A DNA stretch of 64,000 nucleotides, from NCBI GenBank assembly GCA_910576545.1, contig CAJTKM010000016.1:1-64000 (forward strand). Reading direction: 5' to 3'. Below, piece after piece: positions 42,979 to 52,681 of the stretch. This DNA comes from Lachnospiraceae bacterium. GTDB lineage: Bacteria > Bacillota > Clostridia > Lachnospirales > Anaerotignaceae. Position 1 is the stretch's first letter, and each line of letters begins with the position of its first letter. The notes under the pieces were generated by a model, which was given only the letters and a program-made list of their open reading frames with translations, had not been told where the DNA came from and ran no database searches. The translations under genes and the position numbers were made by a program.

Positions 42979-45573
42979 ATGGGGTTATTGGAAAAGATAT
43001 TTGGGAATTACAGCGAAAAGGAGATTAAGAAAATCAAACCGATCGTCAGTAAGATCGAGTCGCTGGCTCCCCAATATGAAACCCTTTCCGATGAGGAACT
43101 GAGAGGAAAAACACAGGAATTCAGGGACCGTCTGGCGGCGGGAGAAACGCTGGACGACATTCTGCCAGAAGCATACGCCGTTGTGCGGGAGGCTTCTTCG
43201 AGAGCGAATGTGCTGAACATGCGTCATTTCCCGGTACAGCTGATGGGCGGCATCGTGATGCACCAGGGGCGCATCGCGGAAATGAAAACAGGTGAAGGCA
43301 AAACGCTGGTAGCAACGCTGCCGGCTTATCTGAACGCGCTGGAAGGCAAGGGCGTGCACGTTGTCACGGTCAATGACTATCTGGCACAGCGCGACTCTCA
43401 GTGGATGGGTGAAGTGTTCCGCTTTCTTGGCATGACGGTGGGTTGTATTCTGAATGGTTTGGACAACAACGAACGTCGTGAGGCTTACGCGTGCGATATC
43501 ACTTACGGCACAAACAACGAGTTCGGGTTTGACTATCTGCGGGACAACATGGTTGTGCGCAAGGAGAACATGGTGCAGCGCGACCTGCACTTTGCCATCA
43601 TCGACGAGGTGGACTCTGTCCTGATTGATGAAGCGCGTACGCCTCTGATTATTTCCGGCAGCGGCTCCAAGTCTACTGATTTGTACCGTGTTGCGGATTT
43701 GTTTGTAAAACAGCTGAAAAAAGGCCGTATCCTGAATGAGGAAGAAGCCATGAATCCCCTGATGAAGGAGGAGATTCAGGAGGAAGGCGATTACATTCTG
43801 GATGAAAAGGCGAAATCCGTTGTTCTGACACAGGAAGGTATTACGAAGGCGGAAAAATTCTTTTCCATTGAAAACCTTTCCGACCCGGAAAATCTGGAAT
43901 TGCAGCACCATATCAACAACGCGTTGAAAGCAAACTATAATATGCATCTGGACAAGGATTACGTTATCAACGAGGGCGAAATCGTTATTGTTGACGAATT
44001 TACAGGGCGTATGATGCCCGGCAGGCGCTATTCCGATGGCCTGCATCAGGCGATTGAGGCGAAAGAAAACGTGCAGGTACGGCGTGAAAGCAAGACGCTG
44101 GCGACAATTACGTTCCAGAACTTTTTCAACAAATATAACAAAAAATGTGGTATGACCGGTACGGCAAAAACGGAGGAAGAAGAATTCCGTAATATTTATG
44201 GCATGGATGTTGTGGAGATTCCTACGAACCGTCCAGTACAGAGGAAGGACTTACAGGATGTGGTTTACCGGACAGAGGCGGGCAAGTTCCGCGCTGTGGT
44301 AAAGGACATTTTGGAGGCGCATGAAAAGGGACAGCCTGTTCTGGTTGGTACGGTTACGATTGACAAATCTGAGGAATTGAGCAGGCTGCTCAAGCGCGAG
44401 GGCGTGAAACATCAGGTGCTGAATGCGAAATATCATGCGCAGGAAGCGGAAATTGTTGCACTGGCCGGTCAGATGGGTGCGGTTACGATTGCGACCAACA
44501 TGGCTGGCCGTGGTACGGATATTAAGCTGGGCGAAGGCGTGGCAGAACTGGGCGGCCTGAAAATCATTGGTACGGAGCGGCATGAATCCAGACGTATTGA
44601 TAACCAGCTGCGCGGACGTTCCGGACGTCAGGGCGATCCTGGCGAATCTCGTTTCTATATCTCTCTGGAGGACGACCTGATGCGCTTGTTTGGCTCTGAA
44701 AAGACCATGAAGGTTGTAGATGCGATGGGCATGAGTGAGGACGAGCCGATTGAGGCAGGTATGCTGACAAAGGCGATTGAAAACGCGCAGAAGAAAGTGG
44801 AGGGCAATAACTTTGCCGTTCGTAAGCACCTGCTGGAGTACGACCAGGTCATGAATGAGCAGAGGGAAATAATTTACGGAGAACGGCGCAGGGTGCTGTA
44901 TGGCGAAAACCTGCGGGACAGCATGATTGCAATGATTCATGCGGTAACCGACCGCGCTGTGGATGCGCATATCGGCGATGACCAGCTGCCGGAAGAATGG
45001 GATATGAATGCGTTCAGCGAAAGCATTTCGGCAATCATTCCGATTGGGCGTATCAATATTAAAGAGGACGCGCTTGCGCAGATGACAAAAGAAAAGCTGA
45101 AAGACAGCATGAAAAACCTTGGCGAACAGCTGTACCAGCTGAAGGAAAAGGAAATCGGGCAGGGACAGCCTGATGGCGAGGAACGCATGCGCGAACTGGA
45201 GCGCGTTGTGATGCTGCGTGTTATCGATCAGAAATGGATGGACCACATTGACGATATGGACCAGATGCGGCAGGGTATCGGGCTGCATGCTTATGCACAG
45301 CGCGACCCGCTGATGGAATATAAATTCACAGCGTATGATATGTTTGAGGAAATGAGCCAGCATATTCAGGAGGATACGTTGAAAATACTGTACCGCGTGC
45401 GGATACAGACAGAGGTGAAGCGCGAGGAAGTCGCGAAGCCGATGTTTACGAATAAGGACGATTCCGCTGTGAAGCAGCCGAAGAAACGGACTGCGGAGAA
45501 GGTTGGGCGGAATGACCCCTGCCCCTGCGGCAGCGGGAAGAAGTACAAGCAGTGTTGTGGAAGAAATGCGTAA
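42979..45573 (+). CDS. secA: Preprotein translocase ATPase SecA
   Basis: An 864-residue motor of the Sec pathway. Walker A is '[18 protein letters not shown]' (about residue 103), Walker B/DEVD is '[18 protein letters not shown]' (about 205), and motif VI lies in '[20 protein letters not shown]'. The C-terminus ends in the zinc-binding SEC-C motif '[18 protein letters not shown]'. ATG 42979 is preferred over GTG 42970, which lies within the GAGGTG site. Confidence 0.98.
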   Translation: MGLLEKIFGNYSEKEIKKIKPIVSKIESLAPQYETLSDEELRGKTQEFRDRLAAGETLDDILPEAYAVVREASSRANVLNMRHFPVQLMGGIVMHQGRIAEMKTGEGKTLVATLPAYLNALEGKGVHVVTVNDYLAQRDSQWMGEVFRFLGMTVGCILNGLDNNERREAYACDITYGTNNEFGFDYLRDNMVVRKENMVQRDLHFAIIDEVDSVLIDEARTPLIISGSGSKSTDLYRVADLFVKQLKKGRILNEEEAMNPLMKEEIQEEGDYILDEKAKSVVLTQEGITKAEKFFSIENLSDPENLELQHHINNALKANYNMHLDKDYVINEGEIVIVDEFTGRMMPGRRYSDGLHQAIEAKENVQVRRESKTLATITFQNFFNKYNKKCGMTGTAKTEEEEFRNIYGMDVVEIPTNRPVQRKDLQDVVYRTEAGKFRAVVKDILEAHEKGQPVLVGTVTIDKSEELSRLLKREGVKHQVLNAKYHAQEAEIVALAGQMGAVTIATNMAGRGTDIKLGEGVAELGGLKIIGTERHESRRIDNQLRGRSGRQGDPGESRFYISLEDDLMRLFGSEKTMKVVDAMGMSEDEPIEAGMLTKAIENAQKKVEGNNFAVRKHLLEYDQVMNEQREIIYGERRRVLYGENLRDSMIAMIHAVTDRAVDAHIGDDQLPEEWDMNAFSESISAIIPIGRINIKEDALAQMTKEKLKDSMKNLGEQLYQLKEKEIGQGQPDGEERMRELERVVMLRVIDQKWMDHIDDMDQMRQGIGLHAYAQRDPLMEYKFTAYDMFEEMSQHIQEDTLKILYRVRIQTEVKREEVAKPMFTNKDDSAVKQPKKRTAEKVGRNDPCPCGSGKKYKQCCGRNA

Positions 45574-45579
45574 AGCGTT

Positions 45580-45611
45580 AAAACCCTAAAACCCTAAAAC
45601 CCTAAAACCCT
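45580..45611 (+). repeat. AAAACCCT tandem repeat, four perfect units
   Basis: Four copies of an 8-base unit just behind the secA stop, running into a GGGGCTCTGCCCC palindrome. A microsatellite with no known role. Confidence 0.9.
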
Positions 45612-45714
45612 GGGGCTCTGCCCCAAACCCCGCCGGGGCATCATGCCCCAGACCCTGATTTGCGCAAAGCGGAGCTTTGTGCGAAAAAGGGCGGTAGCCT
45701 GAATTCGGATATTA

Positions 45715-45803
45715 TGTTTTCCGGCACGCGGATGCGTGGCGGCAGGGAGGGTCAAGAGGTGTGCCCTTTGCAGGGTGCGGGACAGAGTCCTGCGGTCTTA
45801 ATT
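45715..45803 (+). repeat. Multi-hairpin intergenic repeat, copy 3
   Basis: Hairpin A CACGCGGATGCGTG, hairpin B GGTCAAGAGGTGTGCCCTTTGCAGGG (weaker stem), hairpin C GGGACAGAGTCCT, ending GCGGTCTTAA. It lies in the secA-prfB gap (45574-45873), which also holds a GGGGCATCATGCCCC palindrome and no gene. Confidence 0.7.
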
Positions 45804-45873
45804 CTTTAAGAAGTTACGCCGCGCAGCGGTTTAACGATATAAAATTTTTATCTTTGAAGGAGATGATTTTGCT

Positions 45874-46978
45874 ATGTTCGAATTAGAACAGATCCGTCTG
45901 GGCCTTACGGCGTACGACGAAAAATTAGAGGAAATGGGGGCTTCACTTTGACGTCGCTGGCGCGAAGGAGAAGATAACCGAATTGGAAGAATTGTCCGCT
46001 GACCCGGATTTCTGGAATGACCTGGAAAAAAGCCAGAAAACATTGCAGCAGCTGAAAGCACTGAAAACAAAGGTCGGCAGGTACGAAGGGCTTGTAACGA
46101 AATACGAGGATATTCTGACACTCATCGAAATGGGCATTGAGGAGCAGGATGACAGCGTATATGAGGAAGTCAGGGAAATGAACGATTCCTTTTTGAAGGA
46201 ATATGAGGAGCTGCACGTTTCTACCATGCTGGACGGGGAATATGACCGGAATAATGCCATTGTCACCCTGCATGCCGGAACGGGCGGCACAGAGGCGTGC
46301 GACTGGACAAACATGCTCTACCGCATGTACACGAAATGGGCGGCAAAGGCTGGTTACGAGGTGGAACTGCTGGATATGCTGGACGGCGACGAAGCGGGGC
46401 TGAAATCTGTGACGATACAGATAAACGGCGAAAATGCTTACGGTTATCTGAAAAGCGAGAAAGGGATTCACCGCCTTGTGCGCGTTTCCCCGTTTGACAG
46501 CTCTGGCAGGCGGCATACATCATTTGCTTCCTGTGACGTTATGCCTGAAATCGAAAATGATAACGAAATCGAGGTCAAGAGCGATGACATTCGTATTGAT
46601 ACCTACCGGGCGAGCGGCGCGGGCGGTCAGCATGTCAATAAAACATCCTCGGCTATCCGTATCACACATTTCCCGACGGGAATTGTGGTGCAGTGCCAGG
46701 ACGAGCGCAGCCAGTTCAGCAATAAGGAACGGGCGTTCAAGATGCTGAAAAGCAAGCTGCTGGCGCTGAAGATTGAGGAGCAGATGCAGAAGCTTGCGGA
46801 AATCCGCGGGGACGTGAAAGAAATCGGCTGGGGCAGCCAGATTCGGTCGTATGTTTTTATGCCGTATACCATGGTAAAAGACCACCGGACGAGTGAGGAA
46901 ACGGGCAATGTCAACGCTGTGATGGACGGGGAGATTGACCAGTTCATGGCGGCGTATCTGGCGTGGATTCACAGTTGA
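45874..46978 (+). CDS. prfB: Peptide chain release factor 2, with programmed +1 frameshift
   Basis: RF2 recognises UGA and UAA. Codons 1-25 run from ATG 45874 (AAGGAGATG upstream) to CTT 45946-45948; codon 26 is an in-frame TGA (45949-45951). Reading resumes +1 at GAC 45950 and continues to 46978, for 367 residues in total. The second frame has the RF2 tripeptide 'SPFDSSGRRHTSFAS' and the catalytic GGQ in 'RASGAGGQHVNKTSSAIRI'. Low RF2 favours the shift, giving autoregulation. An alternative start in the second frame (TTG 45983) would lose the N-terminal domain. Confidence 0.96.
45936..45952 (+). promoter_or_regulatory. RF2 programmed frameshift site
   Basis: GGGGG (45936-45940) acts as an internal Shine-Dalgarno, followed by CTT TGA C at 45946-45952. 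The spacing from the G-run to CTT is 5 bases, against 3 in the E. coli site. Confidence 0.9.
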
Positions 46979-47047
46979 TATTAAGACCTTGGGCTCTGCC
47001 CAAACCCGCCCTCTTTCTTGAAAGAAAGAGGGACAAAGAACTTTATT

Positions 47048-47181
47048 TTCAGCCGCATAAATATGCGGCTGGGTTGTTCACATTAAGATATATTTCCCCC
47101 GCCATGCTTTGCATGGCGGAAAAAGGGTCAAGGGACATTGTCCCTTGCAGGGGATTGGGGACAGAGTCCCCAAGGTCTTAA
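47048..47181 (+). repeat. Multi-hairpin intergenic repeat, copy 4
   Basis: Hairpin A CAGCCGCATAAATATGCGGCTG, an extra CGCCATGCTTTGCATGGCG hairpin, hairpin B TCAAGGGACATTGTCCCTTG, hairpin C GGGGACAGAGTCCCC, ending AAGGTCTTAA. It fills the prfB-rluA gap. Confidence 0.8.
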
Positions 47182-47203
47182 CATGTTTTAAGGAGAAACG
47201 GGT

Positions 47204-48175
47204 TTGAAAGAAATCAGGATAACAGCACAAGAGGAAAACCAAAGGCTGGATAAGTTTTTGCTGAAATATATGAACAAAGCCTCAAAGGGTTTTTTGTATA
47301 AAATGCTGCGGAAAAAGCGCATTAAGCTGAACGGCGGCAGGGCAGAGGGCAGTGAGCTGCTCCGCGCCGGTGATACGCTCCAGCTTTACCTTGCGGAGGA
47401 AACGATAGATTCTTTCACAGAGGAAAAAACGCTTGCTCCGGCGGAACGCCATTTCGGCATTGTCTATGAGGACGATGATATCCTTGTGGTTTCCAAGCCT
47501 GCGGGGCTTTTGAGCCATCCGGAAAAAAGCACCGACAGGGATACGCTCATCGACCAGATTTTGTATTATCTGCACGAAAAGGGGCAGTATACTCCAAAAG
47601 GGCAGAACGGTTTCACGCCCGCACTCTGCAACCGGCTTGACCGCAACACCAGCGGCATTGTTGTAGCGGGAAAGACGCTGCGCGGCGTGCAGGCGGCGAA
47701 TGAAACCATACGTGGGCATGGGCTGGAAAAATATTACCTGACGCTTGTGGCGGGCGAAATTCACGAGACGGGCGAGATTACGGGCTTTCTGCAAAAAGAC
47801 GGGGAGCGGAATCAGGTGCGTCCCGCAGGCCCCGAAACCGGAAGGCGCGCTGTGACGAAATACCGCCCTGTGCGCTGCGAAAAGGGCTATACCCTGCTGG
47901 AAATACTGCTTGTGACAGGGAAAACCCACCAAATCCGTGCGCATATGCAGGCCATCGGGCACCCTGTTGTGGGCGACAGGAAGTATGGCGATGAAAAGGA
48001 AAACCGCAGATTCCGTGAGGATTTCGCGCTTTCCAATCAGTTCCTGCATGCGGGCAGAATCATCTGGCGCAGACCGAAAGGCGCGCTGGGCTATCTGGCA
48101 GGAAAGGAAATGACAGCACCCTTGCCGAAAACGCTGCAGGCTGTCTGCGGCGGCATTTTTGGTGGGGAAACATAA
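47204..48175 (+). CDS. RluA-family pseudouridine synthase
   Basis: A 323-residue enzyme converting uridines in rRNA to pseudouridine. The N-terminal S4 domain ('RLDKFLLKYMNKASKGFLYK', 'KRIKLNGG') precedes the catalytic domain with the Asp in 'LCNRLDRNTSGIVVAGK' (about residue 145), 'KYYLTLVAGEI' and 'LVTGKTHQIRAHMQAIGHPV'. Closest to RluC/RluD; the target site is not fixed. The TTG 47204 start is supported by AAGGAG 8 bases upstream. Confidence 0.93.
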   Translation: MKEIRITAQEENQRLDKFLLKYMNKASKGFLYKMLRKKRIKLNGGRAEGSELLRAGDTLQLYLAEETIDSFTEEKTLAPAERHFGIVYEDDDILVVSKPAGLLSHPEKSTDRDTLIDQILYYLHEKGQYTPKGQNGFTPALCNRLDRNTSGIVVAGKTLRGVQAANETIRGHGLEKYYLTLVAGEIHETGEITGFLQKDGERNQVRPAGPETGRRAVTKYRPVRCEKGYTLLEILLVTGKTHQIRAHMQAIGHPVVGDRKYGDEKENRRFREDFALSNQFLHAGRIIWRRPKGALGYLAGKEMTAPLPKTLQAVCGGIFGGET

Positions 48176-48196
48176 CAGTACCGAGGAGGAGAGAAG

Positions 48197-48952
48197 ATGA
48201 AAGCCATCATCTTGGCAGCGGGCTATGCAACAAGGCTTTATCCCCTGACGCGGAATAAGGCGAAGGCTCTGCTTCCTATCGGCGGAAAGCCGATGATAGA
48301 TTATATTGTGGAACAGATGGATACGGTCGCGGAGCTGGACGAAATCTATGTTGTGACGAACAGCCGTTTTGCTGCGCAGTTCCGGGAATGGGCGGCACAG
48401 GCGCAGAGCCGTCTGTCGATTTCCATACTGGACGACGGTACAACGAGCGACGAAAACCGGCGGGGTGCGATTGGCGATATCTCTTTTGTGATCAACGAAA
48501 AGCAGATTGACGATGAGCTGATGGTGGTCGCTGGGGACAATTTTTTCACGTACTCTCTCAGGGACTATGTGGCGTATTTCCATGAAAAAGACTGCGACTG
48601 TGTCTGTGTAAAGGAGTGGCCGGATGAAAAAACACTTTCTCAGTTCGGCATTGCCCTGCTGAACACTGACGGGCGTGTGCTGGACATTGAGGAAAAGCCG
48701 GAACATCCAAAGTCAAATATGGCTGTGTTCGCGGCGTACCTTTACAGGCAGGATACTGTGCCTTTGTTTGCGGAATACCTTGCTGCGGGAAATAAGCCGG
48801 ATGCGCCGGGAAACTTCCCTGCATGGCTCTACCGCCGGAAAGAAGTCTACGCGTATGTATTTGAGGGCGAATGTTACGACATTGGCACGCCGGAAAGCTA
48901 TGAGGAAGTACAGCGGCTGATGGCGGAAGGGAAACTGTTTCCGCAGAAATAA
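48197..48952 (+). CDS. Sugar-phosphate nucleotidyltransferase
   Basis: A 251-residue NTP transferase. It has the G-x-G-type signature 'MKAIILAAGYATRLYPLTRN' with 'KALLPIGGKPMIDYIVEQM', the metal-binding 'VVAGDNFFTYS', 'FGIALLNTDGRVLDIEEKPE' and 'CYDIGTPESYEEV'. It resembles glucose-1-phosphate thymidylyl/uridylyltransferases without extra domains. GGAGGAG precedes the ATG. No sugar pathway genes are adjacent, so the nucleotide and sugar are unknown. Confidence 0.88.
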   Translation: MKAIILAAGYATRLYPLTRNKAKALLPIGGKPMIDYIVEQMDTVAELDEIYVVTNSRFAAQFREWAAQAQSRLSISILDDGTTSDENRRGAIGDISFVINEKQIDDELMVVAGDNFFTYSLRDYVAYFHEKDCDCVCVKEWPDEKTLSQFGIALLNTDGRVLDIEEKPEHPKSNMAVFAAYLYRQDTVPLFAEYLAAGNKPDAPGNFPAWLYRRKEVYAYVFEGECYDIGTPESYEEVQRLMAEGKLFPQK

Positions 48953-48960
48953 GAAACCAT

Positions 48961-48992
48961 GATACCTTGTCAGGCTGGCAGGGTATTTTTTT
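48961..48992 (+). terminator. Rho-independent terminator after the nucleotidyltransferase
   Basis: ATACC...GGTAT stem with an inner TG-CAG pairing, followed by TTTTTTT. Confidence 0.75.
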
Positions 48993-49067
48993 GTGCAGAC
49001 GGGCCGGGAAGTGTATGCAAAAGGCTGGAAAATATCGGTTTCCAGCCTTTTGCGATGTATTGCTGTT

Positions 49068-49925
49068 TTATGGTTCTGTTACGGACGAAAGCACAGAGGA
49101 TTGCAGAAATTCCTGGATAAAACGCCGAGTCCGTTCGGGAGATTCATAAGCCTTGCAGAAAGCAAACTGCGCGGAAAGTCCATCGATTTCTTCCATCGCG
49201 TTCTTGCATTCCAGCATTTTTTCCATTGGCAGCTCCGATGCGTTTGCAAAATCCAAATGTGCAGGGTCTAAGCGATGGCTTTTTATGGCGTAATTGAGCC
49301 TGTTTTTGCAGCGGCATTTTCCGCTGCCATATTCGCCGCAGTAGTCGGAAAGGAAATCTGCCATTTTCCGGCGGATACGGGAAAGACGCTGACGGTAAGA
49401 ATCCGCCGTGATGCCAAGAATTTCCCCTGCGATGCGGCTGTCAATGCCGAACATTGTACCAAGTATGAAAATACAGCGGCTTTCCGCATCCAAACATTGC
49501 AGCATGACGTTTGTACAGGAAAGCTTCAGTTCTTCGGCAAGCAGTTCTTTTTCCACGCCCTGCGTCATATCCGGGATTCCGTCAAGCGGGGCATTGACGA
49601 TGTCCGCCGCATAAAAATCAAAGCTTAAAGGGCGTTGGGCAAACATGTGCTTTTTGCAGGGAATCAGCGTATTTACCGCGATGCGGAACACCCATGTAGA
49701 AAAAGCACATTCCTTGCGGAAGGACGGAAGGCTTGTCATTACCTTCAAAAGGATATCCTGCGCGGCATCCTCCGCATCGGGGAATGTGCCCAGCATGCGC
49801 AGAGAAAGGCTGAATACCTGCCCCTGTACGCCTGTAAGCAGTTCTTCCATTGCGGCTTTGTCCCCGGCGGCGGCTCTGTCGACCAGAGCGAAAATCAATT
49901 CATTTTTATTCGTGTTGTTTTCCAT
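49068..49925 (-). CDS. ECF-type sigma factor with C-terminal extension
   Basis: A 285-residue sigma-70-family protein. Region 2 is 'LSLRMLGTFPDAEDAAQDIL' with 'SFRKECAFSTWVFRIAVNTL' (about 40-90). Region 4 is 'LDAESRCIFILGTMFGIDSR' with 'EILGITADSYRQRLSRIRRK' (about 145-185). Most ECF factors end there; this one has about 95 more residues with a Cys pattern 'YCGEYGSGKCRCKNRL' and a helical tail. No anti-sigma gene is adjacent, and the tail may replace it. AAGGAGG 8 bases before the ATG. Confidence 0.85.
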   Translation of the reverse strand: MENNTNKNELIFALVDRAAAGDKAAMEELLTGVQGQVFSLSLRMLGTFPDAEDAAQDILLKVMTSLPSFRKECAFSTWVFRIAVNTLIPCKKHMFAQRPLSFDFYAADIVNAPLDGIPDMTQGVEKELLAEELKLSCTNVMLQCLDAESRCIFILGTMFGIDSRIAGEILGITADSYRQRLSRIRRKMADFLSDYCGEYGSGKCRCKNRLNYAIKSHRLDPAHLDFANASELPMEKMLECKNAMEEIDGLSAQFAFCKAYESPERTRRFIQEFLQSSVLSSVTEP

Positions 49926-50134
49926 AGTTTCGACCTCCTTATATGATTAGACAGGGAAACGGAGCTTTTGTGACAAAAAAGTTTTTTTTATTTTACGGCT
50001 TGCCGAAAGGAAAAACAAGGGCTATTTTCCATGCGGGGGTTACGGAACAGGGCGATGTATGGTATACTGTCTTTACATAAAAGAAAAAGGTGGAAAGAAG
50101 GAAACGGCTACGAAAACAGGAAAGGATAGGGAAC

Positions 50135-50872
50135 ATGGAAAACAGAAAACTTTGGGAACAATACGCAGAATGGAAAAAGGAATACCGCTGGGTTGACCTG
50201 ACAAGGGAGCTTTCCATAGAAACAGACCACTGGTCTGGTTTTGACACAATGAGGGTGGAGGTCCCTTTTGATTATGCGGAGGACGGCTTTTTTGCGCATA
50301 CATATACCCTGGTGAGCCAGTACGGCACGCATATCGACGCCCCATGTCATTTTGTAGAGGGCAAACGTACGCTTGACCAGATTATGCCGGAGGAAATGGT
50401 GCTGCCGCTCTGTGTGATTGACGTGGCGGAGCAGGCTGCCGCAAATCCTGATTTTATATGCGGCATGGCGGAAGTTTTGGCATGGGAAGAAAAATACGGC
50501 AGGATACCGGACGGGGCGTTTGTGGCAATGCGCACAGATTGGAGCAAGCGCGCGGATATGGACAACATGGGAGAGGACGGCGTGAAGCATTTCCCCGGCT
50601 GGGGTATGGATGCGCTGAAATTCCTGATTGAGGAGCGGAACGTTACGGCGTTCGGGCATGAGCCGAAGGATACAGATGCGGGCATAGAATCTGCGGTAAA
50701 TGGGTATGCTGGGGAATATTACCTGTTGGAGCAGGAGCGCTACCAGATTGAGCTGATGTGTAACCTTGACCAGCTGCCGGCAGCCGGCGCGCTGATTTTC
50801 TGCGGCTTTCCCAAGGCAAAGGGCAGCCCGGGATTTACGGCAAGATGCCTCGCGCTCTGCCCGAAAGCATGA
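50135..50872 (+). CDS. Cyclase-family (kynurenine formamidase-like) metal hydrolase
   Basis: A 245-residue protein with the cyclase-family signature HxGTHxDxPxHF, here 'SQYGTHIDAPCHFVEG' (about 64-79, Gln replacing the first His), 'DLTRELSIETDHWSGF' and 'FGHEPKDTDAGI'. These enzymes hydrolyse amides or cyclic esters; no tryptophan genes are nearby. ATG 50135 has AAAGGATAGG upstream; a GTG at 50090 lacks a ribosome site. TATACT near 50060 may be its -10. Confidence 0.87.
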   Translation: MENRKLWEQYAEWKKEYRWVDLTRELSIETDHWSGFDTMRVEVPFDYAEDGFFAHTYTLVSQYGTHIDAPCHFVEGKRTLDQIMPEEMVLPLCVIDVAEQAAANPDFICGMAEVLAWEEKYGRIPDGAFVAMRTDWSKRADMDNMGEDGVKHFPGWGMDALKFLIEERNVTAFGHEPKDTDAGIESAVNGYAGEYYLLEQERYQIELMCNLDQLPAAGALIFCGFPKAKGSPGFTARCLALCPKA

Positions 50873-50964
50873 TTTTGCAGGAAATTTCTGCCCGCCGTAT
50901 CCCATGCGGCGGGTAGTCGGATAAAGGAGGGGCGCGCCCCAAGTTCTTTTTTAGGAGGATAAAC

Positions 50965-52419
50965 ATGGAAGCACTGAAGAATCTGGACTGCGGCAGGGTG
51001 TTTTATTATTTTGAGGAAATCTGTAAAATACCGCACGGCAGCAGTCACGAAATGGCATTAAGCGATTATATTGTGCGTTTCGCAGAGGAACGCGGGCTTT
51101 ACTGCCGTCAGGATGACCGTTACAATGTTGTGATTAAAAAGCCTGGCTCGGCAGGCTGCGAAGCTGCGCCGCCGCTAATCGTACAGGGACACATTGACAT
51201 GGTCTGTGAAAAAAATGCGGACGTTGTGCATGATTTTCAAAACGATCCCCTGGATTTGTATATTGACGGGGATTTTATCCGTGCGAGAGGAACGACGCTG
51301 GGCGCGGACAATGGTATCGCTGTGGCGTACATGCTGGCGATGCTGGAGGACGATACGCTCGTTCATCCGCCGCTGGAGGCTGTTTTTACCGTTGAGGAGG
51401 AAATTGGCATGGGCGGCGCGGCGGACTTTGACGCGTTTGATTTGGAGGGCAGACGGTTCCTGAACATGGATACGGAAGTGGAAGGGGACCTGCTTGTCAG
51501 CTGCTGCGGCGGGCGCAGGATGCGGGTCTATCTGCCTGCAAAGCGGGAAACGCGCCCGATGGATAAAACGGCGTTCGCGGTGCGTATCCGCGGGCTGAAG
51601 GGCGGGCATTCCGGTGCGGATATCCACTTGCAGCGGGCAAGCGCAAACCGCCTTTTGGGGCGCACGCTTTATGCCCTGCGGGAATTGACGGCGTATCATC
51701 TGGTACAGGCGGACGGCGGGAATATGGATAATGCCATTTGCCGCGAGGCGGACGCTGTTATCCTGATTGCGCCGGAGCAGGAGGGTGCAGTGCGGAACCT
51801 GCTTGCGGAGCTGGAAAAAATGTTCCAGGAGGAATATATTTCCCGGGAAACTGCCATAACTATAACAATGGAGCCGTTGCGGGAGGAGATTCAGCAGACG
51901 CTGACAGACGAAACGCGCGACCGGATAATCGCGTTGCTGATGCTCCTGCCCTATGGCGTGCAGACGATGAGCTGGGACATGGATGGGCTTGTGGAAAGTT
52001 CCAGCAATATCGGGATACTGAAAACAAGGGAAGAAGATATCTTCATTGATAATGCGGTACGCAGCTCCGTAGAAAGCCGGAAGGAGCTTATCTGTCAGAA
52101 GATACAGGAGATTGCCGCGCTCTGCGGTGCAAAAACGGAAGGGGTACACGATTACCCCGGCTGGAAATATGAGCCGGATTCTGAGATTCTGGAGATTTTC
52201 CGTCAGACGTATATTGACCTGCGCGGGAAAGAACCGAATGTGCAGGCGATACATGCCGGTGTGGAATGCGGGCTGTTTTCGCGGAAAATAGAGGGGCTGG
52301 ATATGATTTCCATTGGGCCGGATATGTACGATGTGCATACGCCGGATGAGCGGCTTTCTATTTCTTCGACAGTGCGCGTGTGGGAGTATTTGAAAGAGGT
52401 TTTGAAGCGGCTGGGATAA
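50965..52419 (+). CDS. pepD: Aminoacyl-histidine dipeptidase (M20C, PepD)
   Basis: A 484-residue cytosolic dipeptidase. The metal sites of M20 are in 'LIVQGHIDMVCEKN' (H-x-D), 'GTTLGADNGIAVAYM', 'FTVEEEIGMGGA' (catalytic Glu-Glu) and 'NMDTEVEG'; the dimerisation domain has 'RGLKGGHSGADIHLQRASAN'. The final His ligand is in 'AIHAGVECGLF'. AGGAGG upstream. Length is typical of PepD. Confidence 0.95.
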   Translation: MEALKNLDCGRVFYYFEEICKIPHGSSHEMALSDYIVRFAEERGLYCRQDDRYNVVIKKPGSAGCEAAPPLIVQGHIDMVCEKNADVVHDFQNDPLDLYIDGDFIRARGTTLGADNGIAVAYMLAMLEDDTLVHPPLEAVFTVEEEIGMGGAADFDAFDLEGRRFLNMDTEVEGDLLVSCCGGRRMRVYLPAKRETRPMDKTAFAVRIRGLKGGHSGADIHLQRASANRLLGRTLYALRELTAYHLVQADGGNMDNAICREADAVILIAPEQEGAVRNLLAELEKMFQEEYISRETAITITMEPLREEIQQTLTDETRDRIIALLMLLPYGVQTMSWDMDGLVESSSNIGILKTREEDIFIDNAVRSSVESRKELICQKIQEIAALCGAKTEGVHDYPGWKYEPDSEILEIFRQTYIDLRGKEPNVQAIHAGVECGLFSRKIEGLDMISIGPDMYDVHTPDERLSISSTVRVWEYLKEVLKRLG

Positions 52420-52568
52420 GGATTGCGGGACGCTGCCCCACACCCTGCCAACCCTTTGAAAAGGGTTGGAGCCCAAACTTTATTACGCAAAACTGCGTTT
52501 TGCGGGGGTTATTTTCAAGAATTTGGCAACCAGAAAAAGCCATGTGCTTTCCGATTGCAAAAATATCC

Positions 52569-52665
52569 CGTTTTCAGCCGTGCTTTTGTACGGCTGACAG
52601 AAGGGGCAAGGGATAATGTCCCTTGCAGGGTGCGGGACAGAGTCCCGTACTCTGCAGCATTTTTC
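52569..52665 (+). repeat. Multi-hairpin intergenic repeat, copy 5
   Basis: Hairpin A CAGCCGTGCTTTTGTACGGCTG, hairpin B GCAAGGGATAATGTCCCTTGC, hairpin C GCGGGACAGAGTCCCGT. It lies in the 52420-52681 gap, which also contains an AACCCTTTGAAAAGGGTT hairpin and no gene. Confidence 0.78.
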
Positions 52666-52681
52666 AGAAAGAAGGCGGACT

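Noticed and set aside
42985-44046. 353-codon minus-strand frame opposite secA
   Set aside because: Shadow of secA, no start context and no motif.
45580-45611. Linear replicon telomere
   Set aside because: Only four units, inside a chromosome-like gene context, far from any end.
50741-51048. Minus-strand frame at the start of pepD
   Set aside because: Lies opposite the cyclase and pepD genes, without a promoter or motif.
51175-52476. 433-codon minus-strand frame opposite pepD
   Set aside because: Shadow of pepD, which has all M20 metal sites.
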